DNA of 64,000 bases from an uncultured Hyphomicrobiales bacterium (GCA_903842455.1 CAIMLX010000205.1:62001-126000); one strand, 5' to 3'; numbered from the stretch's first letter, positions 33,882 through 44,252 are shown. Program-made: numbers and translations. Notes: generated by a model from the letters alone, not told the origin.

Positions 33882-34376
33882 TCACGGCAGCAGAACGGCG
33901 TCGATGACGTGGATCACGCCGTTGTCGGCCTTCACATCGGCGCTGACGACGTTGGCGGTGTTGGAACCCGACACCGTAACGCCGCTGGCTGTCGCCGAGA
34001 TGGTGAGGCGTTCCGCGGTGTTGAGCGTCTTCACGTGGAAGGGCTTGTCGAGGAGCTGATGGGAGGTCAGCACCCGCGGAAGGACATGCAGGGTGAGAAT
34101 GGCAACCAGCTTGTCCTTGTTCTCGGGCTTCAGCAGGTCTTCGACAGTGCCGGCGGGCAGAGCCGCGAAGGCTTCGTCTGTCGGGGCGAAAACGGTGATG
34201 TTCTCGGTAGTCGACAGCGCATCGGCCAGCCCCGCTGCCGTGGCGGCAGCCAGCAAGGTCTTGAACGTGCCGACCGAGTCCGCGGTTTCCACGATGTTCG
34301 CGGCATAAGAAACAGTGGCTCCGAACGAGCCGAGGGAGAGGGCGGCTACCAGAGCCAGGGCCTTCAGAGTCTTCAT
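33882..34376 (-). CDS. Secreted fasciclin (FAS1) domain protein
   Basis: 164 residues: signal peptide (residues 1-25, LALVAALSLGSFGATVSYAA) and one FAS1 domain with both conserved boxes, H1 (ENITVFAPTDEAFAALPAGT) and H2 (NGVIHVIDAVLLP), plus the central LTLHVLPRVLTSHQL. Bacterial FAS1 proteins are periplasmic or surface adhesion-type proteins; in other bacteria some are under ECF sigma control, but I found no convincing ECF promoter here. ATG at 34376 has GGAGG closely upstream. Confidence 0.9.
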   Translation of the reverse strand: MKTLKALALVAALSLGSFGATVSYAANIVETADSVGTFKTLLAAATAAGLADALSTTENITVFAPTDEAFAALPAGTVEDLLKPENKDKLVAILTLHVLPRVLTSHQLLDKPFHVKTLNTAERLTISATASGVTVSGSNTANVVSADVKADNGVIHVIDAVLLP

Positions 34377-34536
34377 TGGATCCTCCATTTTAGACCAGCT
34401 CTACTGAGTGATCGGCCGGAGATACGTAGCGTTGCGTAACCGGGTTTCGGTTGGTTGGCTGCGACAACTCGCCGCACCGGCCTCGGAGGCGATGTGACGG
34501 ACGGTCGGACCCGGGGCGGCTGGTGTTATTGGCGGC

Positions 34537-35559
34537 TCACCCGATGACCGGCCCCGTGCTCTCGCGCAGCACCAGTTCCACCGGCCACAGTTCGTGGATC
34601 GTCGCCGGGTCCTTGCCCTCCTGCATCTGCAGCAGCAGGTCGGCGATGCGGGCGCCGGCGGCGCGGATCGACGAGCGGGTGGTGGACATGGAGGGCACCA
34701 TGTTGTCGGCGTTGAGATAGGGGAAGACGTCGTCGTGCGCGATCATCGAGACGTCCTTGCCCAGTTCGAGACCGGCGGCGCGAATGGCGCGGAAGACGCC
34801 GAGCGCGGTCATCATCGAGCCGGCGAGGAAGGCCGTGGGGCGGGGCCGGCGCTCCAGGAACGCCTGGGCGAGGCGGAAGCCGTTCTCGTCGGTGAAGCGG
34901 CCGCCACCGATCAGGCCGGGGTCGACGGGCAGGCCGCGGGCGGCGAGCGCGCCGCGGTAGCCACGGTCGCGGTGGATGGCGAAGGTCTGGTCGAGCGGGC
35001 CGCTGATCATGGCGATGCGGGTGTGGCCGAGGTCGATCAGGTGGCTGGTCGCCCGGCGGAAGCCGCCCTCGTTGTCGATATCGAGCCAGGCATGCGGAAT
35101 GGTCACCTCCTCGGCGCGGCCGTGGAGCAGGAAGGGCATGCCCAGTTCGGTGAGGGCAGCGATGCGCTGGTCGTTCGGGGTGGGGGCAGAGAGCACCAGG
35201 GCATCGACCCGCTTGCTGGCGGCGAGCCGCTTGAACACCGGTATCTCGTCGTCGGCGTCGATCGGGGTGACGACGATATCGATCTCGTGGTGGGCGAGCC
35301 GCTCGGAGATTCCCGACAGGAACTCGGAGGTGTGCGGGCCGAAGTGCAGTGAGCGCTGCAGGGGCAGGGGAACGCCGATGGCGCCCGAGCGGCCGGTGGC
35401 CAGACGGCGGGCAGACACGTTGGCGCGATAGCCGAAGCGGCTCGCCGCCTCGGCGACCCGGGCGCGGGTCTCCTCGTTGACCTCGGGAAAGCCATTGAGG
35501 GCGCGGCTCACGGTGGTCTGCGAGAGCCCCAGCTCGTTGGCCAAGTCTTTGAGTTTCAT
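34537..35559 (-). CDS. LacI-family repressor (AglR/ThuR-like)
   Basis: 340 residues. The N-terminal helix-turn-helix and hinge (LKDLANELGLSQTTVSRALN, then FGYRANVSARRLATGRS) precede a periplasmic-binding-like effector domain (about 60-330; ALVLSAPTPNDQRIAALTEL, TRIAMISGPLDQTFAIHRDR). It is divergent from the alpha-glucoside transporter genes. Four copies of a LacI-type operator lie in the shared 427-bp intergenic region, so it very probably represses both units until a sugar or derivative binds. ATG at 35559 is the domain start; an upstream ATG at 35628 lacks homologous sequence. Confidence 0.88.
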   Translation of the reverse strand: MKLKDLANELGLSQTTVSRALNGFPEVNEETRARVAEAASRFGYRANVSARRLATGRSGAIGVPLPLQRSLHFGPHTSEFLSGISERLAHHEIDIVVTPIDADDEIPVFKRLAASKRVDALVLSAPTPNDQRIAALTELGMPFLLHGRAEEVTIPHAWLDIDNEGGFRRATSHLIDLGHTRIAMISGPLDQTFAIHRDRGYRGALAARGLPVDPGLIGGGRFTDENGFRLAQAFLERRPRPTAFLAGSMMTALGVFRAIRAAGLELGKDVSMIAHDDVFPYLNADNMVPSMSTTRSSIRAAGARIADLLLQMQEGKDPATIHELWPVELVLRESTGPVIG

Positions 35560-35627
35560 TACCAAATCGTCACATCTACGGCGGCGTTGATGCCGCTTCG
35601 GTAGATGCCTCCTCCCAGAGGCAATCA

Positions 35628-35897
35628 TTCAAAGCGATTTGGAGAACTGTTGCAAGCGGTTTGGAAAGCACCCCTGCGCTGAGGTTCGTACCTCACATCG
35701 AAACCGGCCCGGAAATACCGGTCTGACAGGGTTACTGACCCAAGTTGCTGTTTTTAATGCGATAATTCTGACCGTGCGGCGGCCAGAGATGAACGAATGC
35801 TGAATCCCGCTTGACAGTATTTCCCACCAAAGTCTAGGTTTCCGTTCAAAGCGCTTTGGGAACTGCGGTGCAATCCGTCAGGGCGAAGCGTTTTGGC
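35628..35897. promoter_or_regulatory. Four LacI-type operators between the repressor and aglE-like gene
   Basis: TTCAAAGCGATTTGGA (35628-35643), TGCAAGCGGTTTGGA (35651-35665), TTCAAAGCGCTTTGGGAA (35845-35862; core AAAGCGCTTT is a perfect palindrome) and GCGAAGCGTTTTGG (35882-35895). All share the LacI core with central CG. The rest of the 427-bp gene-free stretch holds only the promoter below. Confidence 0.75.
35811..35840 (+). promoter_or_regulatory. Probable sigma-70 promoter of the alpha-glucoside operon
   Basis: TTGACA (35811-35816), 18 nt, TAGGTT (35835-35840). The perfect operator begins 5 nt downstream, at the expected transcription start, a classical repression position. Confidence 0.55.
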
Positions 35898-35986
35898 GGG
35901 AGGGGGTAACGGTACCGGCGGCGTCGCGAGACGTCGGGCGCCACGCTTAGTCCTCCCAGTCACAGCTTTCCCGTGGGAGGAAGACA

Positions 35987-37351
35987 ATGAAACTGAAGTT
36001 TTTCATGGCCGCGCTGCTCGCCGGCGCGACGCTTGGTGTGGTGGCCGCTCAGGCCCAGGAACTCAAGTATCCGAAGGGTGAGGGCGCGTTCAGCTGGGAC
36101 GCGCTGCAGGCATTCGCCGACGCACACACCGATCTCGCCGGCCAGACGCTGTCGATCTGGGGTCCGTGGCGCGAGGGTGGTGACCAGGAGCAGTTCCTGA
36201 CCGTGCTCGCCTACTTCGAAGAAGCGACCGGCGTCGACGTCCAGTATGCCTCCTCGGAGAACTACGAGCAGCAGGCGCAGATCGACGCCGCGGCCGGCTC
36301 GTCCGCCAACATCACCATCCTGCCGCAGCCGGGCCTGCTCGCCAACATGGCGTCGCAGGGCTATCTCGTGCCGCTCGGCGAAGAGATGGCAGCCCGCGTC
36401 GAGGCCGAACACGCCGCCGGCAGTTCGTTCGTCGACCTGGGCACCTATGCCGGTGCCGATGGCGCCGAAGCCTTCTACGCGGTGCCCTACAAGTCCGACC
36501 TGAAGTCCCTGGTCTGGTACTCGCCGGACAACTTCGCCGATGCCGGCTACGAAGTCCCGCAGAGCTACGAGGCCCTCAAGGCGCTGACCGAGCAGATGGT
36601 GGCCGACGGCAATACGCCGTGGTGCATCGGGCTGGGTTCGGGCGGTGCGACCGGCTGGCCGGCGACCGACTGGGTCGAGGACATCATGCTGCGCATGTAC
36701 CCGGCCGAGGATTACGATGCGTGGGTGTCGAACGAGCTGAAGTTCAACGACCCCAAGGTCGTGGCCGCGATCGAGGAATTCGGCTGGTTCGCCAAGAATG
36801 AGGCCCATGTCGCCGGCGGCACTGCCGCGGTCGGCACGACCGATTTCCGCGAGAGCCCGCTGGGCCTGTTCTCGGTTCCCCCGGCGTGCTTCATGCACCA
36901 CCAGGCCTCGTTCATCCCGTCCTTCTTCCCCGAAGGCACCGTGCTGGGTGAGGATGCGGACTTCTTCTACTTCCCGGCCTCGACCGAAGCCGACCTCGGC
37001 AACCCGGTGCTCGGCGCCGGCACGCTGGCGACCATCACCCGTGATACGCCGGCCGCCCAGGCCTTCATCGACTTCCTGCTGAACCCGATCTCCAACGAGA
37101 TCTGGATGGCGCAGTCGGGCTTCCTGTCGACGCTCAAGGCGGCCAATGTCGAGACCTACGGCAATGACACGCTGCGCGGCGAGGGCGAAATCCTGCTCAA
37201 CGCCACCACCTTCCGCTTCGACGCGTCCGACCTGATGCCCGGTGCCATCGGCGCCGGCAGCTTCTGGACCGGCATGGTGGATTTCGTCGGCAGCAAGTCT
37301 GCCCAGCAGGTCGGCGACGAAATCCAGGCCAGCTGGGACGCCATCCAGTAA
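35987..37351 (+). CDS. aglE: Alpha-glucoside-type periplasmic binding protein
   Basis: 454 residues with a signal peptide (FFMAALLAGATLGVVAAQAQ). The mature start ELKYPKGEGAFSWDALQAFA, with GEGAFSW, is the AglE hallmark. Sugar-binding family-1 features follow (ILPQPGLLANMASQGYLVPL, GSGGATGWPATDWVEDIMLR). AglE proteins deliver alpha-glucosides such as sucrose, maltose and trehalose to an AglFGK channel. ATG at 35987 has GGGAGGA upstream. Repression by the divergent LacI regulator is likely. The gene is followed by two small hairpins that probably protect its mRNA, giving more binding protein than permease. Confidence 0.88.
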   Translation: MKLKFFMAALLAGATLGVVAAQAQELKYPKGEGAFSWDALQAFADAHTDLAGQTLSIWGPWREGGDQEQFLTVLAYFEEATGVDVQYASSENYEQQAQIDAAAGSSANITILPQPGLLANMASQGYLVPLGEEMAARVEAEHAAGSSFVDLGTYAGADGAEAFYAVPYKSDLKSLVWYSPDNFADAGYEVPQSYEALKALTEQMVADGNTPWCIGLGSGGATGWPATDWVEDIMLRMYPAEDYDAWVSNELKFNDPKVVAAIEEFGWFAKNEAHVAGGTAAVGTTDFRESPLGLFSVPPACFMHHQASFIPSFFPEGTVLGEDADFFYFPASTEADLGNPVLGAGTLATITRDTPAAQAFIDFLLNPISNEIWMAQSGFLSTLKAANVETYGNDTLRGEGEILLNATTFRFDASDLMPGAIGAGSFWTGMVDFVGSKSAQQVGDEIQASWDAIQ

Positions 37352-37397
37352 GCGGCAAATCCGCTTTACGAAATCGGGGCCGGCGCTAGTGTGCCGG
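37351..37397 (+). promoter_or_regulatory. Two intercistronic hairpins after aglE
   Basis: AGCGG-CAAAT-CCGCT (37351-37365, beginning at the aglE stop) and CCGGC-N8-GCCGG (37380-37397). Hairpins between binding-protein and permease genes usually stabilise the upstream message; there is no U-tract. Confidence 0.5.
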
Positions 37398-37437
37398 TTC
37401 CGTTTCTGCGATCAAGCGGCATAGGGGAGGCCGGCGC

Positions 37438-38457
37438 GTGGACGATGTCCTGCAGCAACTGGTAGGCGCCATACTCGCGATCGTCATCGCGCTCGCGGCC
37501 TGCGTCGCTTATTTCTGGGGCACCAACTGGCTGCTCGACCGCGTACTGTCGAGCGGCAGTTCCAGCGGCGATGCGATGACCAAGCGCGACAACCTGCGCA
37601 GCAGCATCCGGCCCTGGCTGTTCCTGTTCCCCGCTCTGCTGTTTCTCTCCGTCTACCTCATCTACCCGGTGTTCGAGACCGTGCGGCTCAGCCTCTTCGA
37701 CGGCTCGGGTCGGACCTTCGTGGGTTTCGGCAACTATGCCTGGGCGCTGGGCGATCCGAACTTTCAGCGCTCGGTGCTCAACAATGTGCTGTGGCTGATC
37801 ATCGTGCCGTCCATGGCGACGGGCTTCGGGCTGGTGATCGCGGTGCTCGCGGACCGGTTGTGGTGGGGCAACATCGCCAAATCGCTGGTGTTCATGCCGA
37901 TGGCGATCAGCTTCGTGGGCGCTTCGGTGATCTGGCGCTTCGTCTATGACTATCGCGGCGAGGGCGACCTGCAGATCGGCCTGCTCAACGCCATCGTCAC
38001 CGGCCTCGGCTTCCCGCCGCAGGCCTGGATCACCATGCCGTTCTGGAACTCGATCTTCCTGATGGTGATCCTGATCTGGATCCAGACCGGCTTCGCCATG
38101 GTGATCCTGTCGGCGGCGCTGCGGGGCATTCCTGAGGAAACGCTGGAGGCGGCGCGGATCGACGGCGCCAATGATTTCCGCATCTTCTTCGACATCATGA
38201 TCCCGCAGATCTGGGGCACCATCGTCGTGGTGTGGACGACGATCACCATCGTGGTGCTCAAGGTGTTCGACATCATCTTCGCGATGACCAACGGGCAGTG
38301 GGACACCGAGGTGCTCGCCAACCTGATGTTCAAGTGGATGTTCGTGAACTTCGACTATGGCCGCGGCTCGGCGATCGCCGTGGTGATCATGCTGGCGGTA
38401 CTGCCGATCATGATCTGGAACATCCGCCGGGCCAACGCCGAACAGGGGACACGCTGA
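37438..38457 (+). CDS. aglF: Alpha-glucoside ABC permease, AglF-like
   Basis: 339 residues from GTG. An extra N-terminal helix (LVGAILAIVIALAACVAYFW) comes before the six-helix permease core beginning WLFLFPALLFLSVYLIYPVF. The EAA loop is EETLEAARIDGANDFRIFFD. Pairs with AglG to form the channel. Stop and next start overlap (TGATG). Confidence 0.88.
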   Translation: MDDVLQQLVGAILAIVIALAACVAYFWGTNWLLDRVLSSGSSSGDAMTKRDNLRSSIRPWLFLFPALLFLSVYLIYPVFETVRLSLFDGSGRTFVGFGNYAWALGDPNFQRSVLNNVLWLIIVPSMATGFGLVIAVLADRLWWGNIAKSLVFMPMAISFVGASVIWRFVYDYRGEGDLQIGLLNAIVTGLGFPPQAWITMPFWNSIFLMVILIWIQTGFAMVILSAALRGIPEETLEAARIDGANDFRIFFDIMIPQIWGTIVVVWTTITIVVLKVFDIIFAMTNGQWDTEVLANLMFKWMFVNFDYGRGSAIAVVIMLAVLPIMIWNIRRANAEQGTR

Positions 38458-39659
38458 TGACCACTGCTGTCGAACAGGCTCCGGCCATTCCCCGCGCCTC
38501 TACAGGGCGGCCGAGCTGGCTGGCCGGGCTGACCCTCGGCCGCGCCCTGACGCACCTGGCACTGCTGGTGCTGGTGCTGATCTGGACCCTGCCGACCGCC
38601 GGCCTCCTGATCTCGTCGCTGCGCGACAAGGACCAGCTGGCGGTGTCCGGCTGGTGGACCGCGCTGACCACGTCGGAGACGCAGGGCGTCACCCGCATCG
38701 GTACAGCCGAAGCACAGGTGGAGGAGGGCGGCCGCTACTTCATCCGCGGCAACGTCTTCGGCACCGATACCAACAAGACGGTTACCGCCTTCGGACTTTC
38801 CAACGCGGCTCCGGGTGCGGAGCCGGCGGGTGGCAGTGTGGAAATGACGGATGGCGGCGCCATCACCGTCCAGGCTGACGGGGCTTTCGAATGGGCCTCC
38901 GATGCGCCGTTCGCCCATACGCGTGGTCCGCGCATATTCTATGTCTCGGCCATCGCCCCGCGCTTCACCATCGACAACTACATCGAGGTGCTGACGGCGA
39001 GCGGCGTCGGGCGGTCGTTCATCAACTCGTTCACGGTGACGATCCCGGCAACGATCATCCCGATCCTGATCGCGGCGTTCGCAGCCTATGCGCTCGCCTG
39101 GATGCGCTTCCCGTTCCGCGGGCTGATCGTGGCGCTGGTCGTCGGCCTGCTGGTCGTGCCGCTGCAGATGTCGCTGATCCCGCTGCTCAGCCTCTACAAC
39201 GACATCGCCAAGCTGTTCGGGGCAACTGACGGCAAGACCTATCTCGGCGTCTGGCTCGCGCACACGGCGTTCGGCCTGCCGCTCGCCATCTACCTGCTCC
39301 GCAACTACATGGCCGGGCTGCCGCGCGAGATCATGGAGTCGGCCCGCATCGATGGCGCCAGCCACTTCAAGATCTTCACCACCATGGTGCTGCCGCTGAG
39401 TTTTCCGGCGCTGGCCTCGTTCTCGATCTTCCAGTTCCTGTGGGTCTGGAACGACCTGCTGGTGGCGATGGTGTTCCTCGGGGCGCAGCAGGACAAGCTG
39501 GTGCTGACCGGCAAGCTGGTAAGCCTGCTCGGTTCGCGCGGCAACAACTGGGAAATCCTGACGGCCGGCGCGTTCGTCACCATCGTGGTGCCGCTGATCG
39601 TGTTCTTCGCCCTGCAACGCTACTTCGTGCGTGGCCTCCTGGCCGGCTCGGTGAAATAG
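38457..39659 (+). CDS. aglG: Alpha-glucoside ABC permease, AglG-like, with large periplasmic insert
   Basis: 400 residues. After the first membrane helix (LALLVLVLIWTLPTAGLLIS) comes an insert of about 110 residues, beta-rich and periplasmic (SETQGVTRIGTAEAQVEEGG, SVEMTDGGAITVQADGAFEW), before the remaining five helices. This insert is the known mark of AglG relative to other sugar permeases. EAA loop: REIMESARIDGASHFKIFTT. Coupled to aglF by TGATG. Confidence 0.88.
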   Translation: MTTAVEQAPAIPRASTGRPSWLAGLTLGRALTHLALLVLVLIWTLPTAGLLISSLRDKDQLAVSGWWTALTTSETQGVTRIGTAEAQVEEGGRYFIRGNVFGTDTNKTVTAFGLSNAAPGAEPAGGSVEMTDGGAITVQADGAFEWASDAPFAHTRGPRIFYVSAIAPRFTIDNYIEVLTASGVGRSFINSFTVTIPATIIPILIAAFAAYALAWMRFPFRGLIVALVVGLLVVPLQMSLIPLLSLYNDIAKLFGATDGKTYLGVWLAHTAFGLPLAIYLLRNYMAGLPREIMESARIDGASHFKIFTTMVLPLSFPALASFSIFQFLWVWNDLLVAMVFLGAQQDKLVLTGKLVSLLGSRGNNWEILTAGAFVTIVVPLIVFFALQRYFVRGLLAGSVK

Positions 39660-39725
39660 GCCGCGGCGCGGCGACGTCGAACAACACTGCGCCCCGGGGA
39701 GGGGTGCAAGAAGAGAGAAGCTCGG

Positions 39726-40733
<1,008 letters not shown>

Positions 40734-40767
40734 CCGAAGCGCCGGTTTCAGCAATTACCACCGTTTC

Positions 40768-40793
40768 AAGGCCGGCAGTCACGCCGGCCTTTT
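40768..40793 (+). terminator. Intrinsic terminator after aglK
   Basis: GGCCGGC (40770-40776), loop AGTCAC, GCCGGCC (40783-40789), then TTTT. A textbook rho-independent terminator ending the transporter transcript before thuA. Confidence 0.8.
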
Positions 40794-40914
40794 CCACGAC
40801 CGGCACTTTACCGTCTCATTGATGCGGTCGAATGCTTCACCTATCCGATTATCGCGTTTTCGAGCCGGAACAGCCGGCACCCTCCAGAAAACGCTCTAGC
40901 CAAGGAGTGCCCGA

Positions 40915-41685
40915 ATGCCGATCAGAGCCACCGTATGGGGCGAAAACGTCCACGAGCAGAAGAACAAGGCCGTTGCCGACAACTACCCGATCGGCATGCA
41001 CGGGCAGATCGCCAAGCTGCTCGGCGAGGACAGCAACATCGTCGCCTCCACCGTGACGTTGCAGGATCCCGAGCACGGCATGACCGTGGCCAAGCTCGAC
41101 GAGACCGACGTGCTGCTCTGGTGGGGCCATGCCGCGCACAAGGACGTCGATGACGCCATCGTCGAGCGCGTGGTCGAGCGCGTGTGGCAGGGCATGGGGC
41201 TGATCGTGCTCCACTCGGGCCACCACTCGAAGGTTTTCAAGCGCCTGATGGGCACCCCGGCGAACCTGCACTGGCGCGAAGCCGGCGAGCGCGAGCGCAT
41301 CTGGGTGGTGAACCCGGGTCACCCGATCGCCAAGGGCCTCGGCGAGTATTTCGAGCTCGAGTTCGAAGAGATGTACGGCGAGCCCTTCTCGGTGCCCGAG
41401 CCGCTCGAGACGGTGTTCGTGTCGTGGTTCCAGGGCGGCGAGGTGTTCCGCTCGGGCCTCACCTATCGTCGCGGCGCCGGCAACATCTTCTACTTCCGTC
41501 CCGGCCACGAGACCTATCCGACCTATCACGACGCCAATGTGGGCAAGGTGCTGCGCAACGCCGTGAACTGGGCGTTCAACGCCGACCGGCACGCCGAGCT
41601 GATGAAGGCGCCGAACACCCCGGTGGACAAGGCGATCGAGCACATTGTCGAGCGCGGCGCCAAGCTGTCGCATCACCCGAAGTAA
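40915..41685 (+). CDS. thuA: ThuA-like trehalose/sucrose utilisation protein
   Basis: 256 residues, no signal peptide. ThuA fold features: [20 protein letters not shown] at the start, [40 protein letters not shown], and [20 protein letters not shown] near the end. In Sinorhizobium and Agrobacterium ThuA works with ThuB to convert disaccharides to 3-keto derivatives. The next gene is ThuB-like, so the same pathway is proposed. ATG at 40915 follows CAAGGAG. It has its own upstream space after the aglK terminator, so it may be transcribed separately. Confidence 0.88.
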   Translation: MPIRATVWGENVHEQKNKAVADNYPIGMHGQIAKLLGEDSNIVASTVTLQDPEHGMTVAKLDETDVLLWWGHAAHKDVDDAIVERVVERVWQGMGLIVLHSGHHSKVFKRLMGTPANLHWREAGERERIWVVNPGHPIAKGLGEYFELEFEEMYGEPFSVPEPLETVFVSWFQGGEVFRSGLTYRRGAGNIFYFRPGHETYPTYHDANVGKVLRNAVNWAFNADRHAELMKAPNTPVDKAIEHIVERGAKLSHHPK

Positions 41686-41696
41686 GGGGGCTCCCA

Positions 41697-42746
41697 ATGC
41701 GGCTTCTCGTGGTTGGAACGGGCAACATGGCCGGGCTTCAGGTGGAGCGCGGCTGGAGCAAGATCGAAGGGGTGACGCTGGCGGGCGCCGTCGATCCGGT
41801 ATCGGCCAACCTCGAGGCGTTTGCAGCGACCTATGGCGTGCCGAGAACATTCGGCACGCTCGAAGCGGCCATCGCCTGGGGCGAGTTCGATGCGGCGACG
41901 GTCGTCGCATCGGATGCCTGGCACCATCCGCTGGTGATGCAGCTGATCGCGGCGAACAAGGCGGTCTTCTGCGAAAAGCCGCTCGCCACCAACTATCCGC
42001 TGGCGATGGAGATGGTGGAGGCGGTGGAAGCAGCCGGTCTCATCAACATGGTCAACCTCACCTATCGCAATGTCGCCGAACTGCACGCGGCGCGGGAACT
42101 GGTCGCCTCGGGGGCGCTCGGCGAGGTGAGGCATGTCGAGGCCAGCTACCTGCAGCACTGGCTGGCGCAGCGCGACTTTACCGACGAGGCCGGCCTCGAC
42201 GGACGCTGGCTGTGGCGGCTGAGCAAGGGGCATGGCTCGAACGGCACGCTGGGCGATATCGGCATCCACATTCTCGATTTCACCACCTTCGCGATCAACC
42301 AGCCGATCCGCTCGATGAACTGCCGACTGCAGACCTTCCAGAAGGTCCCGGGCGACAGGATCGGGGAATACGTCTTCGACGCCAATGACAGCTTCATCAT
42401 CTCGGCCGAGTTCGCCAATGGCGCTATCGGGACGATCCATTCGTCGCGCTGGGCCTCGGGGCACTCGAACGACCAGAAGCTCCGCATCTACGGCAACAAG
42501 GGCGGCCTCGAGCTCAGCCATGGGCACTGGGGCTCGCTTCTAAAGGTCTGCGCGGGCGAGGATGTCGGGACCTCGACCTGGCGCGAAATCACCGCAGAGC
42601 CGGTGAAGACCAACTACGAGCGCTTTGCCGAGGCGGTGCGAACGGGCCGGCAGGACGACCCCGACTTCCGCCACGCGGCGGGGCTGCAGAGGGTGCTGGA
42701 TCTGGCGCTTGTCGCCGATCTAGACCGCAACGAACACAGGGTTTAG
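41697..42746 (+). CDS. thuB: Gfo/Idh/MocA oxidoreductase, ThuB-like
   Basis: 349 residues. The N-terminal Rossmann fold (LLVVGTGNMAGLQVERGWSK) binds NAD(P). The EKP motif (KAVFCEKPLATNYPLAMEMV) holds the catalytic-site lysine near residue 93. The C-terminal alpha/beta domain carries the substrate side (GHGSNGTLGDIGIHILDFTT). It would oxidise the sugar C3-hydroxyl in a ThuAB pathway. ATG at 41697 has AAGGGGG 6 nt upstream and lies 11 nt after thuA. A close paralogue of equal length follows. A terminator hairpin starts at its stop codon. Confidence 0.85.
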   Translation: MRLLVVGTGNMAGLQVERGWSKIEGVTLAGAVDPVSANLEAFAATYGVPRTFGTLEAAIAWGEFDAATVVASDAWHHPLVMQLIAANKAVFCEKPLATNYPLAMEMVEAVEAAGLINMVNLTYRNVAELHAARELVASGALGEVRHVEASYLQHWLAQRDFTDEAGLDGRWLWRLSKGHGSNGTLGDIGIHILDFTTFAINQPIRSMNCRLQTFQKVPGDRIGEYVFDANDSFIISAEFANGAIGTIHSSRWASGHSNDQKLRIYGNKGGLELSHGHWGSLLKVCAGEDVGTSTWREITAEPVKTNYERFAEAVRTGRQDDPDFRHAAGLQRVLDLALVADLDRNEHRV

Positions 42747-42767
42747 CCGCGAGGGCGCGGCTGTTTT
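42745..42767 (+). terminator. Intrinsic terminator between the two oxidoreductase genes
   Basis: AGCCGCG (42745-42751), loop AGGG, CGCGGCT (42756-42762), then GTTTT. The stem overlaps the TAG stop of the first gene. It should lower or end readthrough into the paralogue. Confidence 0.7.
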
Positions 42768-42806
42768 CACGGGCGGCATCGCCCAGACAAAGGACAGGAC
42801 TAACAC

Positions 42807-43856
42807 ATGCGCATGCTCATCCTCGGGACCGGCGGCATGGCCAAGCAGCATGCCACCCATTTCGCCGCTATCGATGGCGTGACGGTGGTGGCCGGCGTGG
42901 ACGTTGACCCCAACCGGCTCGAGAAGTTCAACACAGCGCACAACATTCCGAACGGCTTCGCGTCGCTCGACGCCGCGATCGCCTGGGGCCAGTTCGATGC
43001 GGTGGCCAACGTGACGCCGGATTCGATCCATCACGCGACCTCCATTGCGGCGTTGAAGGCGGGCAAGCACGTGTTTTGCGAGAAGCCGCTCGCCACGGAC
43101 GCGATCAAGGCGTTTGAGATGGTCGAGGTGGCCGAGGCCTCGGGGCTGATCAACATGGTCAACCTGACCTATCGCAACGTGGCGCAGCTGCAGAAAGCGC
43201 GCGAGATCGTGATGTCGGGACAGATCGGCTCGGTGCGGCATGTCGAGTCGAGCTACCTGCAGAGCTGGCTGGTGAGCAAGGCCTGGGGCGACTGGCGCAC
43301 GGAGTCGCAGTGGCTGTGGCGGCTGTCGCGCAAGCATGGGTCGAACGGAGTGCTGGGCGATATCGGCGTGCACATCCTCGACTTCGCCTCGTTCGGTTCG
43401 GGACTCGAGATCGACCACGTGTTCGCGCGGCTAAAGACATTCGACAAGGCGCCCGGCAACAAGATCGGCGAGTACGATCTCGATGCGAACGACAGCTTCA
43501 CGATGAGCGTCGATTTCAACAACGGCGCGCTCGGTGTGATCCACGCCACGCGCTGGGCCACCGGCCACATGAACGAGCTGCGGCTGCGGGTCTATGGCGA
43601 CAAGGGCGCCGTCGAAGTGCAGCACCGGCATGACGGTTCGCGGTTGCGCGTCTCGCTGGGCGACGATGTCGAGACGGGGAGCTGGCAGGAGATGGAAGTG
43701 CCGCCGGTGCCGACCAACTACCAGCGCTTTGCCGAGGCGGTGAAGACCGGCAATATGCAGGAGCCGAGTTTCCGCCATGCCGCCGAGTTGCAGACGGTGC
43801 TCGACCTGGCGCTGGTCACCGAACTCGAACGCCGCGAACTCCCGACGCACGGTTGA
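42807..43856 (+). CDS. Gfo/Idh/MocA oxidoreductase, tandem paralogue
   Basis: 349 residues, the same length as its neighbour and clearly its paralogue: shared stretches include CEKPLAT, LINMVNLTYRNVA, KHGSNG versus GHGSNG, and a matching C-terminus (FRHAAELQTVLDLALV versus FRHAAGLQRVLDLALV). The Rossmann start is LILGTGGMAKQHATHFAAID. It likely acts on a related sugar or on the reverse step. AGGACAGGA before the ATG is a fair ribosome-binding site. Confidence 0.86.
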   Translation: MRMLILGTGGMAKQHATHFAAIDGVTVVAGVDVDPNRLEKFNTAHNIPNGFASLDAAIAWGQFDAVANVTPDSIHHATSIAALKAGKHVFCEKPLATDAIKAFEMVEVAEASGLINMVNLTYRNVAQLQKAREIVMSGQIGSVRHVESSYLQSWLVSKAWGDWRTESQWLWRLSRKHGSNGVLGDIGVHILDFASFGSGLEIDHVFARLKTFDKAPGNKIGEYDLDANDSFTMSVDFNNGALGVIHATRWATGHMNELRLRVYGDKGAVEVQHRHDGSRLRVSLGDDVETGSWQEMEVPPVPTNYQRFAEAVKTGNMQEPSFRHAAELQTVLDLALVTELERRELPTHG

Positions 43857-44000
43857 GGTCCGACCAGCGTCGGCGGCTATCGTGGCGGCTTTGCCCGGCT
43901 GCAGCAGGATGTGAGCCAATGCCCTCGCCGCCTGAGCGCGGCGTTGCAACCGGCTCGCGCGGTAGCCATTTACTGCGCGAGCATTTGCAGGAGAAGCGTC

Positions 44001-44252
44001 ATGAGTGTGATCGGTGCCATCATCATCGGGCTGATCGTCGGGTTCATCGCCAAGCTGATCACGCCGGGCGGGCCGAAGCCGCGCGGCTTCATCCTGGCAG
44101 CGGTGCTGGGCATCGTCGGCGCGGTGGTGGCGCAGTTCCTCGGGCAGGCCGTCGGCTGGTTCCAGCCGGGCGAGCCGGCCGGCTTCCTCGGGGCGGTCAT
44201 CGGCGCGGTGATCGTGCTGCTGATCTGGCGGCAACTGGCGCGGCCGCGCTAA
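44001..44252 (+). CDS. GlsB/YeaQ/YmgE-family small membrane protein
   Basis: 83 residues, three hydrophobic helices rich in glycine (VIGAIIIGLIVGFIAKLITP, GFILAAVLGIVGAVVAQFLG, GFLGAVIGAVIVLLIWRQLA). This is the transglycosylase-associated (GlsB) family, often stress-induced, of unknown function. ATG at 44001 has AGGAGAAG upstream. No EcfG promoter was found nearby. Confidence 0.88.
   Translation: MSVIGAIIIGLIVGFIAKLITPGGPKPRGFILAAVLGIVGAVVAQFLGQAVGWFQPGEPAGFLGAVIGAVIVLLIWRQLARPR

Noticed and set aside
34430-34460. GTAACC near the fasciclin gene as a SigF promoter
   Set aside because: It points away from the fasciclin gene and no CGAA follows at 16 nt.
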